64,000 bases of DNA from Lotus japonicus (lineage: Eukaryota > Streptophyta > Magnoliopsida > Fabales > Fabaceae). The notes below the pieces were generated by a model. That model did no database searches and had not been told where the DNA came from. It saw only the letters and a program-made list of their open reading frames with translations. The stretch covers positions 52,204,964 to 52,268,963 of the forward strand of contig NC_080044.1 of the NCBI RefSeq assembly GCF_012489685.1. The letters run 5' to 3'. Shown here in pieces: positions 10,146-20,668 of this stretch (positions within the stretch are counted from its first letter, which is position 1; each line of letters begins with the position of its first letter). The position numbers and the translations under genes are program-made.

Positions 10146-11357
10146 TGAAGGTATGAAAAACGGTAGAAAGGGGGGGTTTGAATAACGTTTTCAGTATAAA
10201 ACTTCCACCTAAAAGATTTTGACAAATCTTTCGAGAACTTAAGTGCAAAAGATAAGAGATAGAAAAGCACACAAGGATTTTATCCTGGTTCACTTGATAA
10301 ATCACTCAAGTTACTCCAGTCCACCCGTTAAGGTGATTTCTTCCTTCTTAGAATGAAGGCAATCCACTAATCAGGTAAGAGTTACAACTGCACTTGAAAC
10401 CTACAAGTGACTAACAATTACACTGACTTAGCTCACACTAAGATTCACTCTCTTAGTCTTCTCTAGGATCCGATCAACCTTGATCTCCTAAAGGAACTAA
10501 ACAAACTGTTTATCAAAGAATCGTTTACAAGAGATTTGCTTCTAAAAAGCTAATAGTAAACTCAATGAATTTCAGATGAAAGAAAACTTAGAAGATTTTG
10601 AATATGTCTTGTGTATGTGAATGCTTCTAGCTTCTAGCCGTTTCTTTCAGTCTTCAGCCTCTTTATATACTCCAAGGATTAGGGTTGAGCGATGCATGGG
10701 AAATGCTACCGTTGGAGGGCAGTTCTGGAAAATCCAGCTTCTGCTGTGGCTGAGAACGTTAGGTAGGTCGTCAGGAAGGTACAGTTGCTTTTGTACTTGG
10801 ATAGCGACGCGACCTTTAAACCTAGGAGACTTCTGATCAGAGGAATGCTTCGTATTGGAACTTGTGAAGCCGGTTGATCAGAGTCAGAGGGAAAGCACAG
10901 ATCCTCTGACCATTGTATCTTCTGATTCTGAACTCAGAGGGAAGAACATGGCCTTCAGAGTTTCTTGCTTCTGGACTTCAGAGTTTCCACTATTAGCTTC
11001 TGGATCTTCAGAGTCTTCTACACCATCAGAACATCTGAACCTTCAGTGTTTCTTGGTTATCAGAACTTCTGGATCTTCAGAGCTTCTAGCGACTGAGTCC
11101 ACATCAGAGTTTGTATAGCTTCAGAACTTCTGAAGCTTTTCCACTGTTCATACTGAACATGGTAAATGCGAAAGCGTTGCTTGGGTCACTCTTTATACAC
11201 AGTGCTTCTGATTTGTGTGAGATTGAGTTGAGGTCAGAACCTGCAAATAGCACACTCAGAAAAACACGTTAGAGTACCACAATTGTTCATATCAAAAGGT
11301 TAACTTGTAATCATCAAAACATAGAGTTGTACTACTAGATCAAAACTTGATCTTACA
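10146..11357 (-). mobile_element. SireB LTR of unit M (minus), shared by two partial units
   Basis: A 1212-bp reverse-complement SireB LTR; TATA box at about 10661-10669 on the minus strand. Unusually it has a polypurine tract on its upstream side (11358-11373) and a primer site on its downstream side, so it serves as 3' LTR of the pol-ORF3 part and 5' LTR of the gag part. This is what a tandem array sharing an LTR, or a one-LTR circle opened elsewhere, would give. Confidence 0.9.
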
Positions 11358-11703
11358 ATCTCCCCCTTTTTGATGATGACAAAACTAAGATTTTTGATGA
11401 ACAATTCTTAAACATTAAACTGAATTCACTCAGAGTTTAGAGATATAGAATAATACTTATCCTGATGTGAATAGTTTATCTTGCTCATTCTGAATTCAAG
11501 TCACTGCTTGATTCTGAGCTTAGCTCCCCCTGAATCTAATACTTGATGAAAACGTTAGTAAAGTCTAGATTCTGAGCTAAATAATATAAGAGTTCAGAGT
11601 GAAAAACTTATGACATAGATGAAATTCGAGTAATCAGAGCGCATAAGTAATCAGAGTCATGGACAAGGTATCAGAGTCTTGGGTATCAGAGTCAACTTAT
11701 AAT
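11358..11703 (-). other. Unit M 3' noncoding region, part 1, with polypurine tracts
   Basis: On the minus strand AAAAAGGGGGAGAT (11358-11371) abuts the LTR and a second tract, CAGGGGGAGCT, lies near 11523-11533. The sequence matches B2 36700-37038. It is interrupted at 11703 by TekG1 and resumes at 19687. Confidence 0.85.
11699..11703. repeat. Target site duplication ATAAT of TekG1, left copy
   Basis: ATAAT at 11699-11703 and again at 19687-19691. Removing TekG1 and one copy gives CTTATAATCAC, exactly the uninterrupted B2 sequence (reverse complement near 36690). Confidence 0.95.
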
Positions 11704-14178
11704 TGTAACGCCCCGATTTCTCGAGTGTTACACAGTAACTAATTAACCAATTTTCGTAAAGAGTTTTCGTCGATTCACTTATTAATCTTCAATTAATGAC
11801 AAACCTTTCATTTTACAAAAACTCTTGAAACATAACCTTTCCAAAAGAACACGCGGAAGTAACCAACTTCGTAAAACTTTTTAAATAACCAACTGTAAAG
11901 AGTACGAAACAAAGGCCTGAATGAAAATAAAGATTACATCAAAACTTGTTCATTCGAATTTAAGCAATAAAATTGTTCGATACCAACACTTCGGAAACTC
12001 TCAACCCCAACAGAAAACAAAAGACTCTCAACCCAAACCCTATTCCTTAGCCTCTTCCTCTTCCTCTAAAGTGTAGTCGTCCTCCAGTATTGGCACGTCA
12101 CGTAGCATCAACTCCCAAGAATGAGTCATCGCCATTATCTTCACGACCATCTACCCCCCCCAAACAAACACATAGCAAACAAGCAGGGTCAGGTCCAACA
12201 AAAGAATGATAATGACAAAATCAACAACAACATATATAATATAAGTACATTATATGTCTTTTATGGGAAAGAGTCAGTTACTAACGGAATCTCACTTCAC
12301 ACAACCCACCAAAACTTCCATGGCCATAATCACGATCATCCGCAGATGAACAAATCTCGGAGGGGACTCACCGTACAACCCTCAATCATGTGGGGGGACT
12401 CACCGTCCGCCAGACTCACCGTCCATCCACAGAATCACAAGGCGACCGCAGTCAGCCAATCACGTGGGGACTCACCGTACAACCCACAAAACACCCTCGC
12501 GTGCAAGGTACCATCGTTCTCATGGTCCATAGTCCTCACCAGACCTATGTCCAATTATTCACATTTACTTGCAAGCGAGTTTATTACACTTTTCTCTTTG
12601 TTAAGTCTCTAAAATCAATCCTAGAGTCTTATCATACTCTTTATACAACAACCTTCACAACACAACATTCACGGGTTACAAGGGAATTACGGCTAGGTGA
12701 GCGACCCTTGAACCATTAACTCAGAAAATAAATATAATCCACGTAAAGGAACGCAAGAACATTCACTCATGCATAATATATCATCGCAACTTCAACATAT
12801 TGACAGCAGAAACAACTTTCACAAAAATAGAGCCACAGAATGCATCTTTCAACCAAAAATCACGTATGATACCTTTCTAGAAAGCTATTTTAAATATCTA
12901 CAACTCTCTAGTTACACACTTGTTCATTTGAGTCCCAGAATTAGGTGATATTAGTCCTTAAAGTTTCTGTCCGACACAGGGAAAAACAGCAAGTATGACA
13001 GTTACCCAAAACGACCTACAACACACAATACTAGACCAAAATTTATGATCTTTATATGCCTGGAAAGCTCTTTCGAAGATCTACAATTTGTATTTTAATC
13101 ATTTCTTTATTTGACGACCAGAAACAAGTGAAAATAGGACCTGAAGTTTACTGTCCAGCACAGAAATCTGACAGAGAATGCATTTGCCATCAATTTCGTT
13201 TAAGCCATTCTATTCTAAGGGTTCTAAGTCATCTACCAGCATCAAATATAGTAACATGTTCACAGTGTAACCCAATATGACCTGGAAAAGTCCAGCACAC
13301 ATCGCATATTCAAAACCTCAAGCACATCAATCAAGTTCATACATAAAATCATGTCAAAGCATGGCAAGAATCATAATTTTTCCAAGAAAACTCATGATAT
13401 AACCCCTATTCTACCCAAAAGATCCTAAGACCAGCCCTTACCTTGTTCGGTGATGGAAAAACAGAAGTTTGGAGATGGAAAGAAGGTTCAAAAGCTGCTG
13501 TCCTCGTTCTCTATTTCCTCTCCCTCGCGAATCCCTCTCTACTCGCGCTCTCTCCCTTGCTCGCGTGCGTGACCGGCGACAATGGTGGTGGCTTGGGCGG
13601 CGGCTCCCTTCTCTTCTCTCACACGTTCTCTCTTTTCTCTCTTCTGCTCTCTCTTTGTTTTTCACGTGAAGGTGCTGTAGTGTATCTCTGTTTTCTGATT
13701 GTGGAAGAATAGGGTTTCCCCCCTTGGCTAAAATCCCATGCAACCCACAAGTGGGCTAGGGTTTTGTTTTCCACAAGCCCGACCCAAGTCCAACCTTAAC
13801 CCACCAGTCTAATTACCTAATCAGACCTGAAACTTACTAAAACCTAAGCCCTCAAAGGTAAATTCATAATTAAATTCGGACTTAGAAGAAAAACAATGTA
13901 ATAATCCCGCTGGCACTGTACAGCCGGAACTACGTTCACTAAAACGGGGATATCTGGAGTTACAGATATCGGATCGACACGAAACCACTTGGAGAATTTT
14001 CTAGACTTGACGGGCTACAACTCTCATGAAGGAAGTTTTCCCAAGTAAAGTCGTTAAGACCCTCTAAAAATTCGCACAAGTTGACAGTTCTAATCTGCCA
14101 GTTATCAAACATAGCCAAAAACTTCAATTTTATTCAAACTTCCATAAAATTGTTCCAAATTGAACTTAGGGCCTTACA
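11704..14178 (-). repeat. TekG1 3' LTR
   Basis: 2475 bp, TGTAACGCC...CTTACA as read on the plus strand. The polypurine tract TTAAGGGGGGTGGTAT (minus strand, 14179-14194) adjoins it. ORFs inside (12121-12612 and several near 13440-13740) recur in both LTRs simply because the LTRs are identical; they have no recognisable product. Confidence 0.95.
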
Positions 14179-14214
14179 ATACCACCCCCCTTAAAATAGT
14201 TTCGCCCTCGAAAC

Positions 14215-16974
14215 TTAAGGGTTTACAAATAAATCGGGGTGTGACTCCCGCATCTTATCCTCTAACTCCCAGGTCGCGTCGCCAGTCTCTTGGTTCCACA
14301 CGACCTTCACTAAAGGCACCTCCTTGTTTCTTAAGCGCTTTATGCTTCGGTCGACGATCTTGATGGGTGGCATCACCATCGTTAGATCATCCTTCAGCTG
14401 TATATCGTCTGGCGTAATCACATGCGAATCATCTGCCATGTACTTCCGCAACTGCGACACATGAAGAACGTCATGGATGTTGGATAGAAAAGGCGGCAAC
14501 GCAATCCTATACGCCACTGGCCCAACTCGTTCTGTTATCTGGTACGGTCCAATGAATTTTGGAGTAAGCTTCTTAGACTTGATCGCCCTTCCGACACCTG
14601 TCATCGGGGTAACCCGTAAGAAGACATGATCTCCAGCCTGAAATGCCAACTCCTTCCGTCGGTTGTCGGCGTAACTCTTTTGGCGACTCTGCGCGGTTCT
14701 CATCTTTTCCTGAATTCTCCTGACTTCCTCGGTGGTCTGTTGCACCGATTCCGGGCCAATCACCAAATTTTCTCCATCTTGATGCCAGCATAAGGGCGTA
14801 CGACACCTCCGACCGTACAAAGCTTCGTAAGGTGCCATGCCGATGCTCGCATGGAAACTATTGTTGTAAGTGAATTCGATCAATGGCAGCATCTCATCCC
14901 AACTGCCCTTGTGATCCAACACACAGGCCCGTAGCAAATCTTCCAGTGACTGGATTGTCCTCTCTGTCTGCCCATCGGTTTGCGGATGATAGGCAGAGCT
15001 CAATCTCAACGTAGTTCTTAGGGCCTGCTGCAAGGCTCCCCAAAAGTGAGAGGTAAACCTCGGATCTCTGTCTGACACGATGCTGGTCGGTACACCATGT
15101 AGACGCACAACCTCAGCCACATAAATCTCCACCAATTTCTCCACCTTGTACTTCAGGTTGATCGGGATAAAATGAGCGGTCTTTGTCAAACGATCAACAA
15201 CAACCCAAATTGCATCGAACTTCCTCCGAGTTAAAGGTAACGCCGTCGCGAAGTCCATAGAAATACTGTCCCACTTCCACTCTGGGACATCTAGTGGTTG
15301 CAGCTTCCCTGCGGGCTTCTGATGCTCTACCTTCGCTTTCTGACATGTCAAGCAAGTAGAAACATACTCTGCAACCTGCTTCTTCATCCCAGGCCACCAG
15401 AAGTGAAGTTTCAAGTCCTGATACATCTTGTTCATTCCGGGATGGATACTCAGTCTACTCTTGTGTCCTTCATCCAGGATCAATCTTCTCATCTCTACAT
15501 CGTCAGGCACACATATCCGTCCCTTGCATCGCAGAATATTGTCATTCCCAATAGAGAACTCTGGTGCCTTTCCCTGAGTCACACGGTCTCGCCACTCAGC
15601 TATCCCTTCATCAGTCTCTTGTCTAGACTTGATCTCTTCCAAAAGTCCACTTGACACCGTCACCATTCCGAAACTCAGTCTTCCTGGTGCGAGCTTAACG
15701 TTCAAGCTCAGATCTCGGAAAGCCTCCAACAGTTCTAACTCCTTGACCATCATTGAGGACACATGTATAGCCTTCCGGCTGAGAGCGTCGGCTACGACAT
15801 TGCTTTTCCCCGGATGGTACTGTAGAGTGAACTAATAGTCCTGCAGGAATTCCATCCACCTCCGCTGCCTCATGTTCAGATCCTTCTGATCAAATAAGTA
15901 CTTTAAACTCTTATGATCGCTGTAGATCGTGAACGTACTGCCATAGAGATAGTGTCTCCAAATCTTGAGAGCATAAACTATGGCAGCCAACTCCAAGTCA
16001 TGTGTGGGGTAGTTCTTCTCATGAGTCTTCAACTGCCTTGAAGCATAGGCAATTGCTTTCTTATCTTGCATCATTACACAACCTAAACCATTGTGTGACG
16101 CATCACAGTACACGTCATAAGGTTCTCCTTCCTTAGGTAAAGCTAGTATGGGTGCGGTGGTCATCCGCTTCTTCAAATCCTGGAAACTAGCCTCACACTT
16201 CTCCGTCCACGCAAACGGTTGATTCTTCTTTGTCAACTGGGTCAACGGCGAAGTCAACTTTGCATAATCTTTGACGAATCGTCTATAATAGCCAGCAAGC
16301 CCAACAAAGCTTCTGATGTCGCTTGCTGTCTTTGGTTGCTCCCATGACAGAATCGTCTCGATCTTGCTAGGATCCACTGCCACACCCTGACTTGATATGA
16401 CATGACCCAAAAATTTCACCTCCTCCATCCAAAACTCACACTTTGAGCCGTTCGCATACAGTTGTTTCCCTCGCAACACGCCCAACACCTGGCGCAGATG
16501 CTCCTCTTGTTCCTCTCTACTCTTCGAGTAGATTAGGATGTCATCGATGAATACTACCACGAACTTGTCCAGGAATGGTCTGAACACTCTGTTCATGTAG
16601 TCTATGAACACTGCGGGTGCATTAGTAACTCCAAACGGCATCACAAGATATTCATAATGCCCGTATCGAGTCCTGAATGCGGTTTTCTGGATGTCAGATT
16701 CCTTAACTCGGATCTGATGGTATCATGACTTAAGATCTATCTTCGAGAAAATCACCGCTCCTCTAAGTTGATCCATTAGGTCGTCTATCCGAGGCATCGG
16801 ATAACGGTTCTTCACTGTCACCTTATTCAGCTGTCGGTAATCCACACACAATCTGGACCTCCCGTCCTTCTTCTTCACCAATAGCACAGGTGCACATAAA
16901 CGCACACAGGCGTACACCTTGGGGCGCAAAAGGGATTCCAAAGCCCACTCTTCCTTCGATTGACATTCCATCAA
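14215..16974 (-). pseudogene. TekG1 pol remnant: RT, RNase H, integrase
   Basis: One minus-strand frame of about 920 codons broken by TGA at 16723-16725 (within the SKIDLKS/YHQIRVK block of RT) and TAG at 15832-15834 (after RNase H, at [11 protein letters not shown]). Recognisable parts in order are RT core ([32 protein letters not shown]), RNase H ([10 protein letters not shown]), the integrase HHCC finger (HKSRLSIHPGMNK to CLTCQK), the DDE core ([27 protein letters not shown]) and a C-terminal ATWELEDKMRESHP block of chromodomain type. Gag, zinc knuckles and protease are absent: the first 27 codons (16890-16974) are unrelated to the normal RT upstream region, marking the deletion edge. Closely related to TekG2 pol. 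Confidence 0.9.
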
Positions 16975-17211
16975 TCGATCTCAGAGTTCAAACATCTTAA
17001 TATAATCAAACACTTAGTCTCAAGTATCACGGCAATGATACTAATCAGACAATCTCACAGTCAAGCAAACATCTTAGCACACAAGTCTACCCAATCTCAC
17101 CGCGAAGTTTTGAAAACACCTTTATCAAAAACAAAACACCACAAGTTTGGAAACTCGTAAGCCCAAAACCCTTAGTGCTCTGGTTTCTCAACCGGAGCTC
17201 TGATACCACAA
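16975..17211 (-). other. TekG1 leader with initiator-Met primer site
   Basis: Short leader between the 5' LTR and the remaining pol. TGGTATCAGAGC lies on the minus strand at about 17198-17209, two bases from the LTR. The normal gag start region is missing. Confidence 0.8.
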
Positions 17212-19686
17212 TGTAACGCCCCGATTTCTCGAGTGTTACACAGTAACTAATTAACCAATTTTCGTAAAGAGTTTTCGTCGATTCACTTATTAATCTTCAA
17301 TTAATGACAAACCTTTCATTTTACAAAAACTCTTGAAACATAACCTTTCCAAAAGAACACGCGGAAGTAACCAACTTCGTAAAACTTTTTAAATAACCAA
17401 CTGTAAAGAGTACGAAACAAAGGCCTGAATGAAAATAAAGATTACATCAAAACTTGTTCATTCGAATTTAAGCAATAAAATTGTTCGATACCAACACTTC
17501 GGAAACTCTCAACCCCAACAGAAAACAAAAGACTCTCAACCCAAACCCTATTCCTTAGCCTCTTCCTCTTCCTCTAAAGTGTAGTCGTCCTCCAGTATTG
17601 GCACGTCACGTAGCATCAACTCCCAAGAATGAGTCATCGCCATTATCTTCACGACCATCTACCCCCCCCAAACAAACACATAGCAAACAAGCAGGGTCAG
17701 GTCCAACAAAAGAATGATAATGACAAAATCAACAACAACATATATAATATAAGTACATTATATGTCTTTTATGGGAAAGAGTCAGTTACTAACGGAATCT
17801 CACTTCACACAACCCACCAAAACTTCCATGGCCATAATCACGATCATCCGCAGATGAACAAATCTCGGAGGGGACTCACCGTACAACCCTCAATCATGTG
17901 GGGGGACTCACCGTCCGCCAGACTCACCGTCCGTCCACAGAATCACAAGGCGACCGCAGTCAGCCAATCACGTGGGGACTCACCGTACAACCCACAAAAC
18001 ACCCTCGCGTGCAAGGTACCATCGTTCTCATGGTCCATAGTCCTCACCAGACCTATGTCCAATTATTCACATTTACTTGCAAGCGAGTTTATTACACTTT
18101 TCTCTTTGTTAAGTCTCTAAAATCAATCCTAGAGTCTTATCATACTCTTTATACAACAACCTTCACAACACAACATTCACGGGTTACAAGGGAATTACGG
18201 CTAGGTGAGCGACCCTTGAACCATTAACTCAGAAAATAAATATAATCCACGTAAAGGAACGCAAGAACATTCACTCATGCATAATATATCATCGCAACTT
18301 CAACATATTGACAGCAGAAACAACTTTCACAAAAATAGAGCCACAGAATGCATCTTTCAACCAAAAATCACGTATGATACCTTTCTAGAAAGCTATTTTA
18401 AATATCTACAACTCTCTAGTTACACACTTGTTCATTTGAGTCCCAGAATTAGGTGATATTAGTCCTTAAAGTTTCTGTCCGACACAGGGAAAAACAGCAA
18501 GTATGACAGTTACCCAAAACGACCTACAACACACAATACTAGACCAAAATTTATGATCTTTATATGCCTGGAAAGCTCTTTCGAAGATCTACAATTTGTA
18601 TTTTAATCATTTCTTTATTTGACGACCAGAAACAAGTGAAAATAGGACCTGAAGTTTACTGTCCAGCACAGAAATCTGACAGAGAATGCATTTGCCATCA
18701 ATTTCGTTTAAGCCATTCTATTCTAAGGGTTCTAAGTCATCTACCAGCATCAAATATAGTAACATGTTCACAGTGTAACCCAATATGACCTGGAAAAGTC
18801 CAGCACACATCGCATATTCAAAACCTCAAGCACATCAATCAAGTTCATACATAAAATCATGTCAAAGCATGGCAAGAATCATAATTTTTCCAAGAAAACT
18901 CATGATATAACCCCTATTCTACCCAAAAGATCCTAAGACCAGCCCTTACCTTGTTCGGTGATGGAAAAACAGAAGTTTGGAGATGGAAAGAAGGTTCAAA
19001 AGCTGCTGTCCTCGTTCTCTATTTCCTCTCCCTCGCGAATCCCTCTCTACTCGCGCTCTCTCCCTTGCTCGCGTGCGTGACCGGCGACAATGGTGGTGGC
19101 TTGGGCGGCGGCTCCCTTCTCTTCTCTCACACGTTCTCTCTTTCCTCTCTTCTGCTCTCTCTTTGTTTTTCACGTGAAGGTGCTGTAGTGTATCTCTGTT
19201 TTCTGATTGTGGAAGAATAGGGTTTCCCCCCTTGGCTAAAATCCCATGCAACCCACAAGTGGGCTAGGGTTTTGTTTTCCACAAGCCCGACCCAAGTCCA
19301 ACCTTAACCCACCAGTCTAATTACCTAATCAGACCTGAAACTTACTAAAACCTAAGCCCTCAAAGGTAAATTCATAATTAAATTCGGACTTAGAAGAAAA
19401 ACAATGTAATAATCCCGCTGGCACTGTACAGCCGGAACTACGTTCACTAAAACGGGGATATCTGGAGTTACAGATATCGGATCGACACGAAACCACTTGG
19501 AGAATTTTCTAGACTTGACGGGCTACAACTCTCATGAAGGAAGTTTTCCCAAGTAAAGTCGTTAAGACCCTCTAAAAATTCGCACAAGTTGACAGTTCTA
19601 ATCTGCCAGTTATCAAACATAGCCAAAAACTTCAATTTTATTCAAACTTCCATAAAATTGTTCCAAATTGAACTTAGGGCCTTACA
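17212..19686 (-). repeat. TekG1 5' LTR
   Basis: 2475 bp, near-identical to 11704-14178. On the minus strand it is the promoter-bearing LTR. It is followed on the right by the second ATAAT at 19687-19691. Confidence 0.95.
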
Positions 19687-20073
19687 ATAATCACTTCAGA
19701 AGAAGTGAAATGTATTCCTTGTATTTGCCCAGTGACACATCTATGGTCATGAAGGTGGAACTCTTAAAATCTCCAAAAGAAAAATAAATCACACTAACAC
19801 ATCTTACACATCAAAAACTGGGTTTGCTCCCCCTTTTTGTCATAAGCAAAAAGCTTGGGGTGTGAAAAACTTAGCTTGAAGTACAAGGAAGAGTTAATGC
19901 AAGAGAAGAACGTTTACCACCGGTCAAGTGAGTAAAGAGAAGGGTCAGTTACCAAGAACTTAACTTTGAGAAACTGTAGGAGCATTAACTTTCAGAGATA
20001 AAGTGAAGCCTATATAAAGCGTTGGAGAGAGAGGTAAGCTTCACACCTCGAACAATTTTCAGTAAGAAAAAAA
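19687..20073 (-). other. Unit M 3' noncoding region, part 2, and upstream region of the aORF
   Basis: It continues the sequence interrupted by TekG1. It holds another purine tract on the minus strand (ACAAAAAGGGGGAGC, about 19827-19841). On the plus strand it is the promoter and leader of the accessory ORF at 20074. Confidence 0.8.
20011..20019 (+). promoter_or_regulatory. TATA box of the unit M aORF
   Basis: TATATAAAG lies 63 bp upstream of the ATG at 20074, followed by a short leader (GGAGAGAGAGG... AGTAAGAAAAAAA). The same box and leader are in B2 at 36289-36297 on the opposite strand. The placement is typical of a plant core promoter and is independent of the LTR promoters. Confidence 0.6.
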
Positions 20074-20466
20074 ATGGCATCATACATCGTAGCACTAGAA
20101 GAGCTGAGGAAGAAGGCCTTTGAAGAGGACTTGTTCCTGAACATCAGGCATCCAGAGGGTACAACTACCATCGCGGAGCTGACACGGACACTGCTGGAAG
20201 AGGACCTGCGTCCAGAGTTGGAGAGAGACCTGAAGGAATTTCTTGCCTTTGTGGAGGAGGTGCAAGAACTCAGCCGGCTTGAACTCAAGCTGCTGGAAGA
20301 AAAAGAAAGTTTGGAAGAGGAGCTCAATACTGCAGAAGAGATTCTGGAGAGGGATGAGCTAAAGGACAGGCTCAGCAACATCCAACATGTACTGGAGCGT
20401 CTGGAGAAAGATAGGTCAGAGCAGCGCCAGGAGTGCAGAAGAATGAGGAGGGATCCTCCATTCTAG
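20074..20466 (+). CDS. SireB antisense accessory ORF (aORF), unit M copy
   Basis: A 130-aa ORF on the strand opposite to the element's own genes, opening MASYIVALEELRKKAFEEDL and ending RRMRRDPPF. The middle (about residues 35-115) is Glu/Leu/Lys-rich with regular hydrophobic spacing (ELERDLKEFLAFVEEVQEL, LELKLLEEKESLEEEL), so a helical coiled coil is likely. The C-terminus is Arg-rich. I recognise no catalytic motif or known family. It has its own TATA box and several AATAAA signals downstream (about 20513, 20582, 20602, 20622). It faces ORF3 (20669-23494) across 202 bp. It differs from the B2 copy by only a few residues. Possible roles, all inference, are an antisense regulator of the element, a partner of the coiled-coil ORF3, or a captured host fragment. 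Confidence 0.7.
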   Translation: MASYIVALEELRKKAFEEDLFLNIRHPEGTTTIAELTRTLLEEDLRPELERDLKEFLAFVEEVQELSRLELKLLEEKESLEEELNTAEEILERDELKDRLSNIQHVLERLEKDRSEQRQECRRMRRDPPF

Positions 20467-20668
20467 ATTTTATGATGTAAAGAAATATGATGTAAACATA
20501 GAAATATGATGAATAAAAAAGATTTTTGCAAACATATGTGACACAAATATATATATAGATATGCATATAGAATCACAAACGAATAAAATAGAATAAGTAA
20601 ATAAAAAGAAACAGAGTTTAAATAAAACAACGTTAAATAAAAAGAAGGAAAATTAAGAGATCCTAAAA
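20467..20668. terminator. AT-rich convergent 3' region with poly(A) signals
   Basis: Between the two convergent ORFs. Plus-strand AATAAA motifs occur at about 20513, 20582, 20602 and 20622, serving the aORF direction. I see no clear signal for the ORF3 direction, so ORF3 transcripts may run on to the LTR. Confidence 0.5.

Larger units (their letters stand above)
6084..11357. repeat. Large inverted repeat: LTR-gag / gag-LTR, 2.6-kb arms
   Basis: 6084-8701 (LTR, primer site, gag) is repeated in reverse complement at 8739-11357, with only a 37-bp spacer between. By eye the arms differ at a handful of positions (several gag amino-acid changes, scattered LTR changes). A transcript started at either LTR TATA box and reading through the centre would fold into a very long hairpin. 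Confidence 0.9.
11704..19686 (-). mobile_element. TekG1, Tekay/Del-type Gypsy element, internally deleted
   Basis: A 7983-bp minus-strand element with 2475-bp LTRs at 11704-14178 and 17212-19686, a 3033-bp internal region, and target duplication ATAAT. The LTRs have equal length and I find only two differences between them (near 12424 and near 13634), which implies recent insertion. The internal region keeps RT-RNase H-integrase but lacks gag and protease and carries two stop codons. It was therefore probably non-autonomous when it moved. Confidence 0.95.

Noticed and set aside
12121..12719. 163-aa and 109-aa ORFs, with near-identical copies at 17629-18227
   Set aside because: They lie wholly in the TekG1 LTRs and recur only because the LTRs are duplicates. 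They are low-complexity, His/Pro-rich in one frame, with no start context and no recognisable domain.
13438..13743. ORFs of 66-101 aa near the start of TekG1 transcripts (also 18946-19251)
   Set aside because: Overlapping frames in a CT-rich leader on both strands; base composition explains them.
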